Below, one piece after another: positions 15,476-23,555 of a stretch of DNA of 32,196 bases. Origin of the DNA: an uncultured Bacteroidia bacterium (lineage in GTDB: Bacteria > Bacteroidota > Bacteroidia > Bacteroidales > F082); the NCBI GenBank assembly GCA_902801465.1, contig CADCIH010000009.1, positions 1 through 32,196 of the forward strand, in the 5' to 3' direction. The stretch's first letter is position 1, and each line of letters begins with the position of its first letter. The notes under the pieces are model-generated. The model was not told where the DNA came from and made no database searches. It saw only the letters and a program-made list of their open reading frames with translations. The translations under genes were made by a program, and so were the position numbers.

Positions 15476-16954
15476 TTGAAACAGATTAAAACTGCCTTAA
15501 TATCAGTATATTACAAAACAGGATTGGACCAAATTGTCAACCTGTTGAAGTCCTATGGCGTGCAGATATATTCAACCGGTGGAACTTTTGACTACATTCA
15601 TGAGATCGACACGACGGTGAAGACTGTGGAATCGCTGACAGGCTACCCCTCTATTTTGGGTGGTAGGGTCAAGACCCTTCATCCGAAGGTATTCGGCGGC
15701 ATCCTTGGGCGAACCCAGTTGGAGTCGGACCAGCGCGAGATGGCTCAGTATGACATTCCCGCGTTCGACCTGGTGATTGTGGACTTGTATCCTTTCGAGG
15801 AGACCGTGGCTAACACCGACGATGCGAGCGCCATCATCGAGAAGATCGACATCGGCGGCATCTCGTTGATCCGCGCCGGCGCCAAGAACTTCAACGACGT
15901 GCTCATCGTGCCGTCAAGGAAGTATTACGACGAGTTGATCGGCTTGCTGAAAGCGCAAAACGGCGCCACCTCCATCGACGACCGCAGGCGTTTTGCCGGA
16001 TATGCCTTTGCCGAGAGCTCGCATTACGACACGGCCATCCACAACTGGTTTGCACCAGCTATGGAGCTGCGCTATGGCGAGAACCCGCATCAGAAAGGCT
16101 GGTTCGACGGCGACTTGGATGCCTTGTTCGAGAAGCTTCACGGCAAGGAGCTGTCGTACAACAACCTCCTCGACCTCGAGGCGGGACTGAACCTCATCCG
16201 TGAGTTCAACGACACGGCCTTCGCCATCCTCAAGCACAACAACCCCTGCGGCATTGCCTGCCGCCCAACGGTAAAGGAAGCCTATCTGGCAGCCCTGGCT
16301 GGCGATCCTGTATCGGCCTTTGGCGGCGTGCTGGTCTGCAACCGTCCCATCGACAAGGATGCGGCTGAGGAAATTAATAAACTCTTTGTGGAAGTGCTGG
16401 TGGCGCCCGACTACGAGCCAGAGGCGCTCGACCTGCTCTTCTCCAAGAAGAACCGTATCGTGCTGCGCTTGAAGCAGGATTGCTACGACCGCATTGTCGT
16501 GAAGAGCGTCCTCAACGGACGGCTCGTGGAGGAACGCGACCTGCACAGCGAGACCGCTGACGACTTCAAGGTGGTGACCGACAAGACTCCCACCCAAGAC
16601 GAGATTAATGATATGATCTTCGCCAACAAGGTGGTCAAGCACAGCCGTTCCAATGCCATCACCCTCGCCAAAGGCGGGCAGTTGTGCGCCTCGGGCATCG
16701 GTCAGACTTCAAGGGTTGACGCTCTGAGGCAGGCCATAGAAAAGGCTCATTCGTTCGGTTTCGACCTCAACGGAGCGGTTCTGGCCTCCGACGCCTTCTT
16801 CCCCTTCGACGACTGCGTGAAACTCGCCCACGAGGCGGGCATCACCGCCATCGTGCAACCCGGAGGCTCCGTCCGCGACCAAGACTCCATCGACAGCTGC
16901 AACCAATTCGGTATCAGCATGGTATTCACAGGCTACCGCCATTTCAAACATTAA
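15476..16954 (+). CDS. purH: bifunctional AICAR transformylase/IMP cyclohydrolase PurH, TTG start
   Basis: Carries out the last two steps of IMP synthesis. The N-terminal cyclohydrolase domain shows KTALISVYYK, STGGT and GGRVKTLHPKVFGGIL. The transformylase domain shows KHNNPCG and ends in AIVQPGGSVRDQDSID. The frame is open upstream, but the upstream text is A+T-rich and not conserved. TTG at 15476 gives MKQIKTALISV, the normal start of the family, so I prefer it. The resulting 492 aa is slightly shorter than usual. mreB follows 62 nt later on the same strand. Confidence 0.93.
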   Translation: MKQIKTALISVYYKTGLDQIVNLLKSYGVQIYSTGGTFDYIHEIDTTVKTVESLTGYPSILGGRVKTLHPKVFGGILGRTQLESDQREMAQYDIPAFDLVIVDLYPFEETVANTDDASAIIEKIDIGGISLIRAGAKNFNDVLIVPSRKYYDELIGLLKAQNGATSIDDRRRFAGYAFAESSHYDTAIHNWFAPAMELRYGENPHQKGWFDGDLDALFEKLHGKELSYNNLLDLEAGLNLIREFNDTAFAILKHNNPCGIACRPTVKEAYLAALAGDPVSAFGGVLVCNRPIDKDAAEEINKLFVEVLVAPDYEPEALDLLFSKKNRIVLRLKQDCYDRIVVKSVLNGRLVEERDLHSETADDFKVVTDKTPTQDEINDMIFANKVVKHSRSNAITLAKGGQLCASGIGQTSRVDALRQAIEKAHSFGFDLNGAVLASDAFFPFDDCVKLAHEAGITAIVQPGGSVRDQDSIDSCNQFGISMVFTGYRHFKH

Positions 16955-16981
16955 TCTAACTCAACCCCTCATAGGAAAACG

Positions 16982-17010
16982 CTAAATTCTAAACTCTAAA
17001 TTCTAAATTC
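16982..17010 (+). repeat. CTAAATT heptamer array in the mreB leader
   Basis: Four units (CTAAATT, CTAAACT, CTAAATT, CTAAATT) and one extra base. It ends 6 nt before the mreB start codon and so occupies the region where a ribosome-binding site would lie. Confidence 0.75.
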
Positions 17011-17016
17011 AATAAA

Positions 17017-18039
17017 ATGGGAGCTTTTTCGTTTCTGAACAAAGAGATCGCTATTGACCTTGGTACGGCCAATACGATTATCATATACAACGACAAGGTG
17101 GTCGTTGACGAGCCTTCGATCGTGGCCATGCAACGCGACACCAAGAAAATCATCGCCGTGGGCAAGCGTGCCATGATGATGCATGGCAAGACCCACGAAA
17201 ACATCAAGACCATCCGTCCCCTGCGCGATGGTGTGATCGCCGACTTCCAGGCCGCCGAGTACATGATGCGCGAGATGATCAAGATGATTAATTTCAAGAA
17301 CACCCTGTTCCCCCCCAGCCTGAAGATGGTCATCTGCATCCCTTCGGGCATCACCGAGGTGGAAGAACGCGCCGTGAAAGACTCGGCTGAACAAGCCGGC
17401 GCCAAGGAAGTGCGTCTGATCCACGAACCCATGGCCGCCGCCATCGGTATCGGCATCGACGTGCTCGAACCCACAGGTAACATGATCATCGACATAGGCG
17501 GTGGCACCTCTGAGATCGCCGTCATCGCCCTGGGTGGCATCGTCAACAACAAGTCGATCCGTATCGCCGGCGACGACTTCAACGCCGACATCGAGGAATA
17601 CATGCGCAAACAGCATAACATCATCGTGGGCGAACGTTCCGCCGAACGTATCAAAATCGAAGTCGGCGCCGCCATCCCTCAACTCGACAACCCACCACAA
17701 GACTTCGCCGTGCAAGGTCGCGACATGCTGAGCGGCATCCCGAAGGAGATCAAGGTGAACTACTCGGAGATCGCCCATTGCCTCGACAAGAGCATCATGA
17801 AGATCGAGACCGCCGTGCTCAACGCGTTGGAACAGACTCCGCCCGAGTTGGCAGCCGACATCTTCCGCACCGGCATCTATCTCACCGGTGGCGGCGCCTT
17901 GCTGAGAGGCCTCGACAAGCGTCTCTCCGCCAAGACCAAGCTGCCCATCCATGTGGCCGAGGACCCGCTGCGCGCTGTGGCTCGCGGTACCGGCATCGCA
18001 CTGAAGAACTTCGACCGCTTCACCTTCCTCATCAAGTAA
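17017..18039 (+). CDS. mreB: rod-shape-determining actin homologue MreB
   Basis: Forms ATP-dependent filaments on the inner membrane that guide cell-wall synthesis. Actin-fold signatures are present: IAIDLGTANT (11-20, phosphate 1), IIDIGGGTSEIAVIALGG (phosphate 2) and YLTGGGALLRGLD (adenosine site). The short hydrophobic start GAFSFL before the fold suits membrane binding. The length, 340 aa, is standard. mreC starts 3 nt after its stop, and mreD overlaps mreC, so the three form one operon. Confidence 0.97.
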   Translation: MGAFSFLNKEIAIDLGTANTIIIYNDKVVVDEPSIVAMQRDTKKIIAVGKRAMMMHGKTHENIKTIRPLRDGVIADFQAAEYMMREMIKMINFKNTLFPPSLKMVICIPSGITEVEERAVKDSAEQAGAKEVRLIHEPMAAAIGIGIDVLEPTGNMIIDIGGGTSEIAVIALGGIVNNKSIRIAGDDFNADIEEYMRKQHNIIVGERSAERIKIEVGAAIPQLDNPPQDFAVQGRDMLSGIPKEIKVNYSEIAHCLDKSIMKIETAVLNALEQTPPELAADIFRTGIYLTGGGALLRGLDKRLSAKTKLPIHVAEDPLRAVARGTGIALKNFDRFTFLIK

Positions 18040-18042
18040 GGA

Positions 18043-18867
18043 ATGTACAACCTCTTTCGTTTCATACAAAAACACCACTTTGTAATCCTCTTTCTGGTGC
18101 TCGAAGTGCTGTGTGTGTGGCTGTTGACCCTCACACAGGGCTATCATCGCCAGAAGCGGATCAACACGACCAACGACATCGTGGGGGGCGTGTATGAGAC
18201 TGGTACGCATATCGGCGACTATTTCCGCCTCGGGAAAATTAACCACGAGCTGGCTGAAGAAAATGCCTTGCTGCGCCGACAGCTGGCCGCCACAATCGAT
18301 ACCACTACGGGGTTCCAAGAAATTGTGAACGCCGACACAGTATATAACTTCATCCCGGCAAGGGTGATCAACAGCACCGTCAACAGGCCGAACAACTATA
18401 TCCTTATCGACAAGGGAAGCGCCGACGGCATTGAGAAGGACATGGGCGTGGTCTCGAGCAACGGCATCGTGGGCATCGTGGCTGACGTAAGTCCCCATTA
18501 CGCCTCGGTGATGAGCCTGCTACATAGCTACTCCACCATCAGCGTGCGGTTCAAGAACGACGAGGAACAGATCGCCACCTTGCGTTGGCAGAACACCAAC
18601 TACCGCTATGGTATCGTGGATGGCATCCCGACACATTTGAGACCCAAGCCCGGCGACACCATCGTCACCAGCTCCTACTCCTATATCTTCCCAGAGAACC
18701 TGATGGCCGGCACCGTGGTGGAACTCATCAAGTCACCCGACGGCACGCTCAACCAGGCCAAGATCAAATATGCCACCGACTTCGCATCGCTGAAAAACGT
18801 GTATGTGATCCAGCACACCAGCCTGGATGAACTCGAATTACTCATCCAAAACCAACAAATGCCATGA
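18043..18867 (+). CDS. mreC: rod-shape-determining protein MreC
   Basis: An inner-membrane protein that links MreB to the periplasmic wall-synthesis enzymes. It has a single membrane helix near residues 10-29, a coiled coil at about 60-85 (INHELAEENALLRRQL), and a beta-rich periplasmic domain with NNYILIDKGSADGIEKDMGV and SSNGIVGIV, the family's hallmark. The 274 aa length is normal. Its last codons overlap the mreD start by 4 nt (ATGA). Confidence 0.95.
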   Translation: MYNLFRFIQKHHFVILFLVLEVLCVWLLTLTQGYHRQKRINTTNDIVGGVYETGTHIGDYFRLGKINHELAEENALLRRQLAATIDTTTGFQEIVNADTVYNFIPARVINSTVNRPNNYILIDKGSADGIEKDMGVVSSNGIVGIVADVSPHYASVMSLLHSYSTISVRFKNDEEQIATLRWQNTNYRYGIVDGIPTHLRPKPGDTIVTSSYSYIFPENLMAGTVVELIKSPDGTLNQAKIKYATDFASLKNVYVIQHTSLDELELLIQNQQMP

Positions 18868-19391
18868 ACCGGACTTTGATGAATATAATAAGGTTTGTAG
18901 CGTTGGTAACTGCACAAGTGTTGCTTATCAATCATATCCGACTGGGCGGCTACGTGCATCCTTACATCTATCTCATCTTCGTGATGCTGCTACCCCTCAA
19001 TACCCCGGGTTGGCAACTCTTGCTCTCGGGATTCGGCATCGGTTTGGTGATCGACCTGTTTATGGGTACCTTGGGCATGCACGCCGGAGCCACCACACTG
19101 ATGGCTTTTTGCCGCCCTGCTATCATAAGAATCGTGTCAGGAAGCCAGAAACTTGAGATGAACCGGGAGCCAAACATTAATCAGGTGGGGTTCCCTTGGT
19201 TTTTGCGTTATACCTTTGTCATGGTACTGGTACACAACTTCACCTATTTCATGCTCGAAGGGTTCAGCTTCCATTTGGTGGGACAAGCCCTGTTGCGCAT
19301 TTTGATTAGCGTGCCGGTATCGGTGTTTTTGATCATCGTGGTGATGTACTTGTTCTCGAGAGACAAGGGGAAGATGAGAGATAAGAGATAA
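18864..19391 (+). CDS. mreD: rod-shape-determining protein MreD
   Basis: A small polytopic inner-membrane protein (175 aa) with about five membrane helices, the usual third member of mreBCD. The segments FGIGLVIDLFMGTLGMHAG and FMLEGFSF are typical. The last residues (KMRDKR) are encoded by a heptamer array that also contains the stop codon. In many Bacteroidales mrdA and rodA follow mreD, but here radA comes next, 26 nt downstream. Confidence 0.92.
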   Translation: MNRTLMNIIRFVALVTAQVLLINHIRLGGYVHPYIYLIFVMLLPLNTPGWQLLLSGFGIGLVIDLFMGTLGMHAGATTLMAFCRPAIIRIVSGSQKLEMNREPNINQVGFPWFLRYTFVMVLVHNFTYFMLEGFSFHLVGQALLRILISVPVSVFLIIVVMYLFSRDKGKMRDKR

Positions 19392-19417
19392 AAGTTAAAA
19401 GATAAAAGATAAAAGTT
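19372..19417 (+). repeat. AGATAAA-type heptamer array joining mreD and radA
   Basis: Units AGATGAG, AGATAAG, AGATAAA, AGTTAAA, AGATAAA, AGATAAA, then AGTT directly before the radA ATG. The mreD stop codon lies within the array, and the entire spacer before radA is repeat. Confidence 0.85.
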
Positions 19418-20785
19418 ATGGGGGCGAAGGAGAAGAGCGTGTTTTTCTGTAAATCGTGCGGCAACGAGTCGCCGAAATGGTTTGGGAAATGCCCTGCTTG
19501 CGGGGAATGGAATACTTGCGTGGAAGAGAAGGTGGTGGAAAGTGGAAAACGGAGAACGGAAAACGGAGAACGGAAAACGGAAAACTTTCCACTCCCTATA
19601 TGTGAGATTTCCAACGCTGAGGAGCTGCGGATTGTGCTGCCTTTTGCGGAACTCAACCGGGTGCTGGGCGGCGGATTGGTGTTGGGATCGTTGGTGCTGG
19701 TAGGCGGCGAGCCTGGTATCGGAAAATCAACACTTTTATTGCAGACAGCTCTTCAACTTATCAATAAGAAAGTACTTTATATCTCCGGTGAGGAGAGCCA
19801 GACCCAGATCAAGATGCGCGCCGACAGGATTGGCATCCGCAACGAGCAGTGTCTGATTCTCACCGAGACCGATACCAAGGAGATCTTGAACCACGTCAAG
19901 GAGGTGCAGCCCGATATCATCGTTGTGGACTCCATCCAGACCTTGAGTTCGCCATACGTGGATGCTACGGCAGGAACGGTCTCGCAGATTCGGGAGTCTG
20001 CAGCCGAGATGAACAAGATTGCCAAGACATACCAGGTGCCTGTGTTTCTGATCGGTCATATCACCAAGGACGGCAGCATCGCCGGACCGAAGATATTGGA
20101 ACATATCGTGGATACCGTGTTGCAATTTGAAGGAGACCGTCATTATGGCTTCCGAATCTTGCGAACCATCAAGAACCGTTTTGGTTCCGCTTCGGAGTTG
20201 GGTATCTTCGAGATGAACGCGACGGGCTTGCGTGAGGTGACCAATCCCAGCGAGTTCCTTTTGTCGCAGCGCGACGAGGAGGTGAGTGGCATTGCCATCG
20301 CCGCCACCATGGAGGGACAGCGCCCCATGCTCATCGAGACCCAGGCTTTGGTGAGCACGGCGGCTTATGGCACGCCGCAGCGTTCCGCCACCGGCTTCGA
20401 TACCCGGAGGATGAACATGTTGTTGGCTGTCTTGGAAAAGCGTGCCGGCTTCCGTTTGAACATGAAGGATGTGTTTTTGAACATCGCCGGAGGCATCCGC
20501 AGCGATGATCCTGCCTTGGATCTCTCGGTGGTGGCCGCAGTGCTTTCATCCAATGCGGACATCCCCATCGACAGCCGTTATTGTTTCGCCGCCGAGGTGG
20601 GACTTTCGGGAGAGATTCGTGCCGTCACTCGCATTGAGGCACGCATTGCCGAGGCCGACAAGCTTGGTTTCGAGAAGATTTTCGTCTCCAAATACAACGC
20701 CAAGGGGTTGAACACCCAGCGTTTTCACATTGAGGTGGTTCCGGTGGCTACGGTTTACGACCTGGCGACGGAACTGTTTGGGTGA
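19418..20785 (+). CDS. radA: DNA repair protein RadA (Sms)
   Basis: A RecA-like ATPase that drives branch migration in recombination. The zinc finger has Cys11, Cys14, Cys25 and Cys28 (CKSCG, CPACG). Walker A is GGEPGIGKST (96-105). The RadA-specific KNRFG motif is in LRTIKNRFGSASELGIF. The C-terminal Lon-like domain includes LDLSVVAAVLSSNADIPI. Residues about 40-57 (VESGKRRTENGERKTENF), between the zinc finger and the ATPase, come from a heptamer array. Length is 455 aa. It ends a plus-strand run that starts at purH. The downstream gene faces it. Confidence 0.96.
   Translation: MGAKEKSVFFCKSCGNESPKWFGKCPACGEWNTCVEEKVVESGKRRTENGERKTENFPLPICEISNAEELRIVLPFAELNRVLGGGLVLGSLVLVGGEPGIGKSTLLLQTALQLINKKVLYISGEESQTQIKMRADRIGIRNEQCLILTETDTKEILNHVKEVQPDIIVVDSIQTLSSPYVDATAGTVSQIRESAAEMNKIAKTYQVPVFLIGHITKDGSIAGPKILEHIVDTVLQFEGDRHYGFRILRTIKNRFGSASELGIFEMNATGLREVTNPSEFLLSQRDEEVSGIAIAATMEGQRPMLIETQALVSTAAYGTPQRSATGFDTRRMNMLLAVLEKRAGFRLNMKDVFLNIAGGIRSDDPALDLSVVAAVLSSNADIPIDSRYCFAAEVGLSGEIRAVTRIEARIAEADKLGFEKIFVSKYNAKGLNTQRFHIEVVPVATVYDLATELFG
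19537..19592 (+). repeat. heptamer array inside radA
   Basis: Seven units (GGAAAGT, GGAAAAC, GGAGAAC, GGAAAAC, GGAGAAC, GGAAAAC, GGAAAAC) and then one inverted unit, TTTCCAC. It stays in frame. It mixes the two unit types found separately in cysQ and in the deiminase gene. Confidence 0.9.
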
Positions 20786-20838
20786 TTACACCTTAATTAT
20801 ATTAATTGGGAATTAGTAATTTAGAATTTAGAGATGAG

Positions 20839-20946
20839 GTGGAAGACGGCACCGTGTATTCCGATTTGCCCAAGAAAACCGTGGTGAAGATAGGCATCGG
20901 CTTCTCGAAAGAGACCAGAACAGTGAGTGAGTGGAAAACCGCTTAA
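20839..20946 (+). pseudogene. possible coding remnant, 35 codons
   Basis: From GTG at 20839 the frame reads VEDGTVYSDLPKKTVVKIGI and then FSKETRTVSEWKTA before a stop at 20944-20946. The balanced codon use and protein-like sequence differ from the A+T-rich leader before it. There is no promoter and no recognised family. An extended frame from TTG at 20806 is also open. It overlaps the stop of the convergent exporter gene by 4 nt. It may be the end of a deleted gene. Confidence 0.3.
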
Positions 20947-21629
20947 AGGAATTTAACGATTCCGCTGATGATAAAGTAAAGCCCAAACAAAACCAGCCCC
21001 CAGCCGATAATCCTGTTCATGATGCGAATGCGTTTCGCGTTGAAGAACTTTTTCAAGAACGAAGCGCCCTTGGCCTTCAAGAGGTCACAGCCTAAACTGG
21101 TGCCCAGCACAATGGCGAAAAACAACAAAATCTTCAACTTGTTGCCTCCCATGTTGCCTGCGGTAATGGCCACCGTGCTGAACCAGAAAATCCATACAAA
21201 CGGGTTGAGGATGTTCAGCACAAAGCCTTTTCCAAAAAACACAAACCAACGGGGCGTATCGTCGTCCTTCTTGAAATTCTCACGGTTTTCATCAATGATC
21301 TCGTCAGTGCGCTCCTTGATGCTCTTGAAGTTGTCTTCCTTGACCTTTTTCGTATAGGTGAAGATGCCAAACAAAACCAAGATGATGCCCGCGCCAAGGC
21401 TGAAAAAAAACATCTCTCGATTGTTATTGGCAACCACCTGGATGGATGTCAGCACGCAAAGCGACACCATCAGAATGTCGTTGAGAAACACCCCCGCGGC
21501 AAACCATGCCGCCGATCGGAACCCACGATGGATACTGGTCTGAATCAATGTGATAAACGCCGGGCCAAACCCTAACACAATAGCCAAGGTCAACCCAAAC
21601 ACAATCGCATCGAATACAAACCGTATCAT
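20943..21629 (-). CDS. LysE/RhtB-type amino-acid exporter
   Basis: A predicted six-helix inner-membrane exporter of the LysE superfamily. The first helix holds the family-type GFGPAFITLIQTSIHRGFRS, comparable to the GPGP motif. A charged cytoplasmic loop (residues about 95-122, KKVKEDNFKSIKERTDEIID) separates the first three helices from the last three, and NPFVWIFWFS marks the fourth. It begins 3 nt after the GH3-like gene's stop, so the two share an mRNA. The substrate is unknown. Cleaning out an amino acid or conjugate linked to the GH3 reaction is a guess from position only. Confidence 0.85.
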   Translation of the reverse strand: MIRFVFDAIVFGLTLAIVLGFGPAFITLIQTSIHRGFRSAAWFAAGVFLNDILMVSLCVLTSIQVVANNNREMFFFSLGAGIILVLFGIFTYTKKVKEDNFKSIKERTDEIIDENRENFKKDDDTPRWFVFFGKGFVLNILNPFVWIFWFSTVAITAGNMGGNKLKILLFFAIVLGTSLGCDLLKAKGASFLKKFFNAKRIRIMNRIIGWGLVLFGLYFIISGIVKFL

Positions 21630-21632
21630 AGT

Positions 21633-23234
21633 TTATAGTTTTCCGTTCTCCGTTTTCCGTTTTCCGTTCCCCAAATACTCTTCCCACATCTCCAACCGCT
21701 TTCCCTTCAACACCCTCGGGAACTTCGTCGCACCACCCCACTTGCCAATCTTCTCTTCCATAAATTTATAGAATATTTCCGTTGGAAGCACATCAACAAA
21801 CAATTCCTTGATGGCCTCAGTGCGCTCCACGGCATAGTCGTCGTTGAGCTTGCAGAGATGTTCGTCGATCTTCTTGATGGCCACCTGCGGGTCGAGGGGT
21901 TCGTCGCAACCCAGATACCAATGATGGGCATACATGGTGTCATGCTTGATGCCCGCCACGGTGAACTCGGTAATGTCAACCCCCAGCTCCTCGGCGGTCA
22001 TCTCCACCGCCTGCGTCATGTTATCCTGCGAGAGGTGTTCGCCAGTGATGCTCAGGAACTGTTTGGTGCGACCTGTGATGGCGATGTTCACCCCCTTGGG
22101 CCGTTCGCCAAACAAAGGACCGTCAGGAGGAAGGATTTTGATAGTGTCACCAATAAGGTAACGCCAAGTGCCAGCACAGGTTGAGAGCAGCAAGGCATAT
22201 TCGGTATTGGGCTCCACCTCCTTCAACGTCAGCGTCTTGGGATGCTCCACAATGTTGCCGTTCTCATCGAAGTTCTCCTCGTTGAAAGGCACAAACTCGA
22301 AATAGATGCCATTGTCGACCAGCAGCTGCATCACGCGCTTATTCAAGTCAACCTGATAGGCAATATAGCCCTCCGAGGCCAAATAACTCTCGATGTAGGT
22401 CACCTTTTTGCCAAAGATGCGCTCAAAGCTCTTCTCGTAAGGAGCGAAAGCCACGCCGCTGTGAACATACACCATCAGGTTGGGCCAGATGTCGTGGATG
22501 GTCTTGAGCTTGTATTCCTTGATGATGCGCTCCAGCAGGATCTGCACCCAAGCAGGCACGCCCACGATGACGCCGATATCCCAAGTAGGAGCGGCCTTCA
22601 CCATCTCGTCGAGCTTCTCCGACCAGTCCTTGATCTTCGAGATGCGCTGCCCGGGCTTGTAGAAGAACTCAAACCATCTCGGAATCTTTCCCGCCGAGAT
22701 CCCCGAAAGGTCGCCGGCATAATAGCCGCCCTCACGGCTGTAGGAAAGGTCGGTCGATCCGCCAATCATCAGCACACCGCGGTTGTAGAAGTCCTTCGGG
22801 AAGTCGTAACGCACCGCCGACACCAGCTGACGGATGCTCGCCTTAGTGATCTTCGAGTTGAGTTCACGGGTGATGGGGATGTATTTGCTTGACGCTTCGG
22901 AGGTGCCGCTGCTTAAAGCGAAGTATTTGATCTTTCCCGGCCAAGCCACGTTGTGCTCGCCGTTCAGGGCGCGGTACCACCACTCGTCATGCATCTTGTT
23001 GTAGTCGAAAACGGGCACGGTGTTTCTGAAAGCCTCCATGACGTTTTTCGACAAAAGGATATCCGTAAAATGGTAATGTCTTCCAAAATCAGTGAACTGG
23101 GCCTTGCGGAGCAGCTTCTTCAACTCGCGCTCCTGGGCCTTCACTGGTCTGATAGTTCGTTGCTTGATCTGCACTGGGATGTTTTTCAACTCAGCGGCAG
23201 TCTTGACAATGGTTCCAAATAATTGTGAGGGCAT
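21633..23234 (-). CDS. GH3-family acyl-adenylating enzyme
   Basis: Related to plant GH3 (JAR1-type) enzymes, which activate a carboxylic acid with ATP and join it to an amino acid. The ATP-binding block is YFALSSGTSEASSKYIPI. Other landmarks are YIESYLASEGYIAYQ, NTEYALLLSTCAGTWRYLIG and TGRTKQFLSITGEHLSQDNM, in the usual order. Bacterial members are common in Bacteroidetes, but their substrates are poorly known. The last dozen residues (GNGKRKTENGKL) are translated from a heptamer array, so the native end has been changed. Promoter at 23260-23267. The exporter gene follows after 3 nt. Confidence 0.88.
   Translation of the reverse strand: MPSQLFGTIVKTAAELKNIPVQIKQRTIRPVKAQERELKKLLRKAQFTDFGRHYHFTDILLSKNVMEAFRNTVPVFDYNKMHDEWWYRALNGEHNVAWPGKIKYFALSSGTSEASSKYIPITRELNSKITKASIRQLVSAVRYDFPKDFYNRGVLMIGGSTDLSYSREGGYYAGDLSGISAGKIPRWFEFFYKPGQRISKIKDWSEKLDEMVKAAPTWDIGVIVGVPAWVQILLERIIKEYKLKTIHDIWPNLMVYVHSGVAFAPYEKSFERIFGKKVTYIESYLASEGYIAYQVDLNKRVMQLLVDNGIYFEFVPFNEENFDENGNIVEHPKTLTLKEVEPNTEYALLLSTCAGTWRYLIGDTIKILPPDGPLFGERPKGVNIAITGRTKQFLSITGEHLSQDNMTQAVEMTAEELGVDITEFTVAGIKHDTMYAHHWYLGCDEPLDPQVAIKKIDEHLCKLNDDYAVERTEAIKELFVDVLPTEIFYKFMEEKIGKWGGATKFPRVLKGKRLEMWEEYLGNGKRKTENGKL
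21639..21670. repeat. heptamer array at the 3' end of the GH3 gene
   Basis: Units TTTTCCG, TTCTCCG, TTTTCCG, TTTTCCG, then TTCCCC; on the minus strand these are the GGAAAAC/GGAGAAC type. It encodes the C-terminal tail of the GH3-like protein and precedes the exporter start codon by about 10 nt. Confidence 0.85.
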
Positions 23235-23259
23235 AAAATAACACTATCAAAAACGTCTG

Positions 23260-23267
23260 CAAAGATA
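23260..23267 (-). promoter_or_regulatory. Bacteroidetes -7 box (TATCTTTG, minus strand)
   Basis: It matches TAnnTTTG, 25 nt before the GH3-like start at 23234. Confidence 0.6.
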
Positions 23268-23276
23268 ACAAAAGTT

Positions 23277-23537
23277 TTATTGTTTTTTCAACTCCTTAAT
23301 CAATAACTCTGTCTCTTTGTCTCGCCCGATAATAAAATCAATGGTCTTGTTCCTCTTTTCAATCTCGGAAAGTCGGGCTGCGTTACCTTCTTTGGCTGTG
23401 TTTTCCCTCATTTCGGTCAACTCCTTGCGCAGAAGACTGCGGTTGATGCTGCTGCCCACGAACAGACCTATGAAGAGGAATAGCACGACCAAAGGCAGGA
23501 TAAGGGTGATGATGCGTTTTTTCTTTTCGGTTTTCAT
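23277..23537 (-). CDS. small single-span membrane protein, 86 aa
   Basis: A short basic N-terminus, one membrane helix at about residues 10-29 (ITLILPLVVLFLFIGLFVGS), then a charged coiled-coil-like stretch (RKELTEMRENTAKEGNAARL). I know no family. It lies 18 nt downstream of the three-helix gene at 23556-23909 in the same orientation, so both are probably co-expressed. The arrangement recalls holin and spanin-like pairs, but no other phage gene is nearby. Confidence 0.7.
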   Translation of the reverse strand: MKTEKKKRIITLILPLVVLFLFIGLFVGSSINRSLLRKELTEMRENTAKEGNAARLSEIEKRNKTIDFIIGRDKETELLIKELKKQ

Positions 23538-23555
23538 GACACAGATGGTTTAAGG

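Noticed and set aside
16996-18498. 500-codon frame on the minus strand opposite mreB and mreC
   Set aside because: Antisense shadow caused by third-base bias of the real genes; no domain, start context or promoter.
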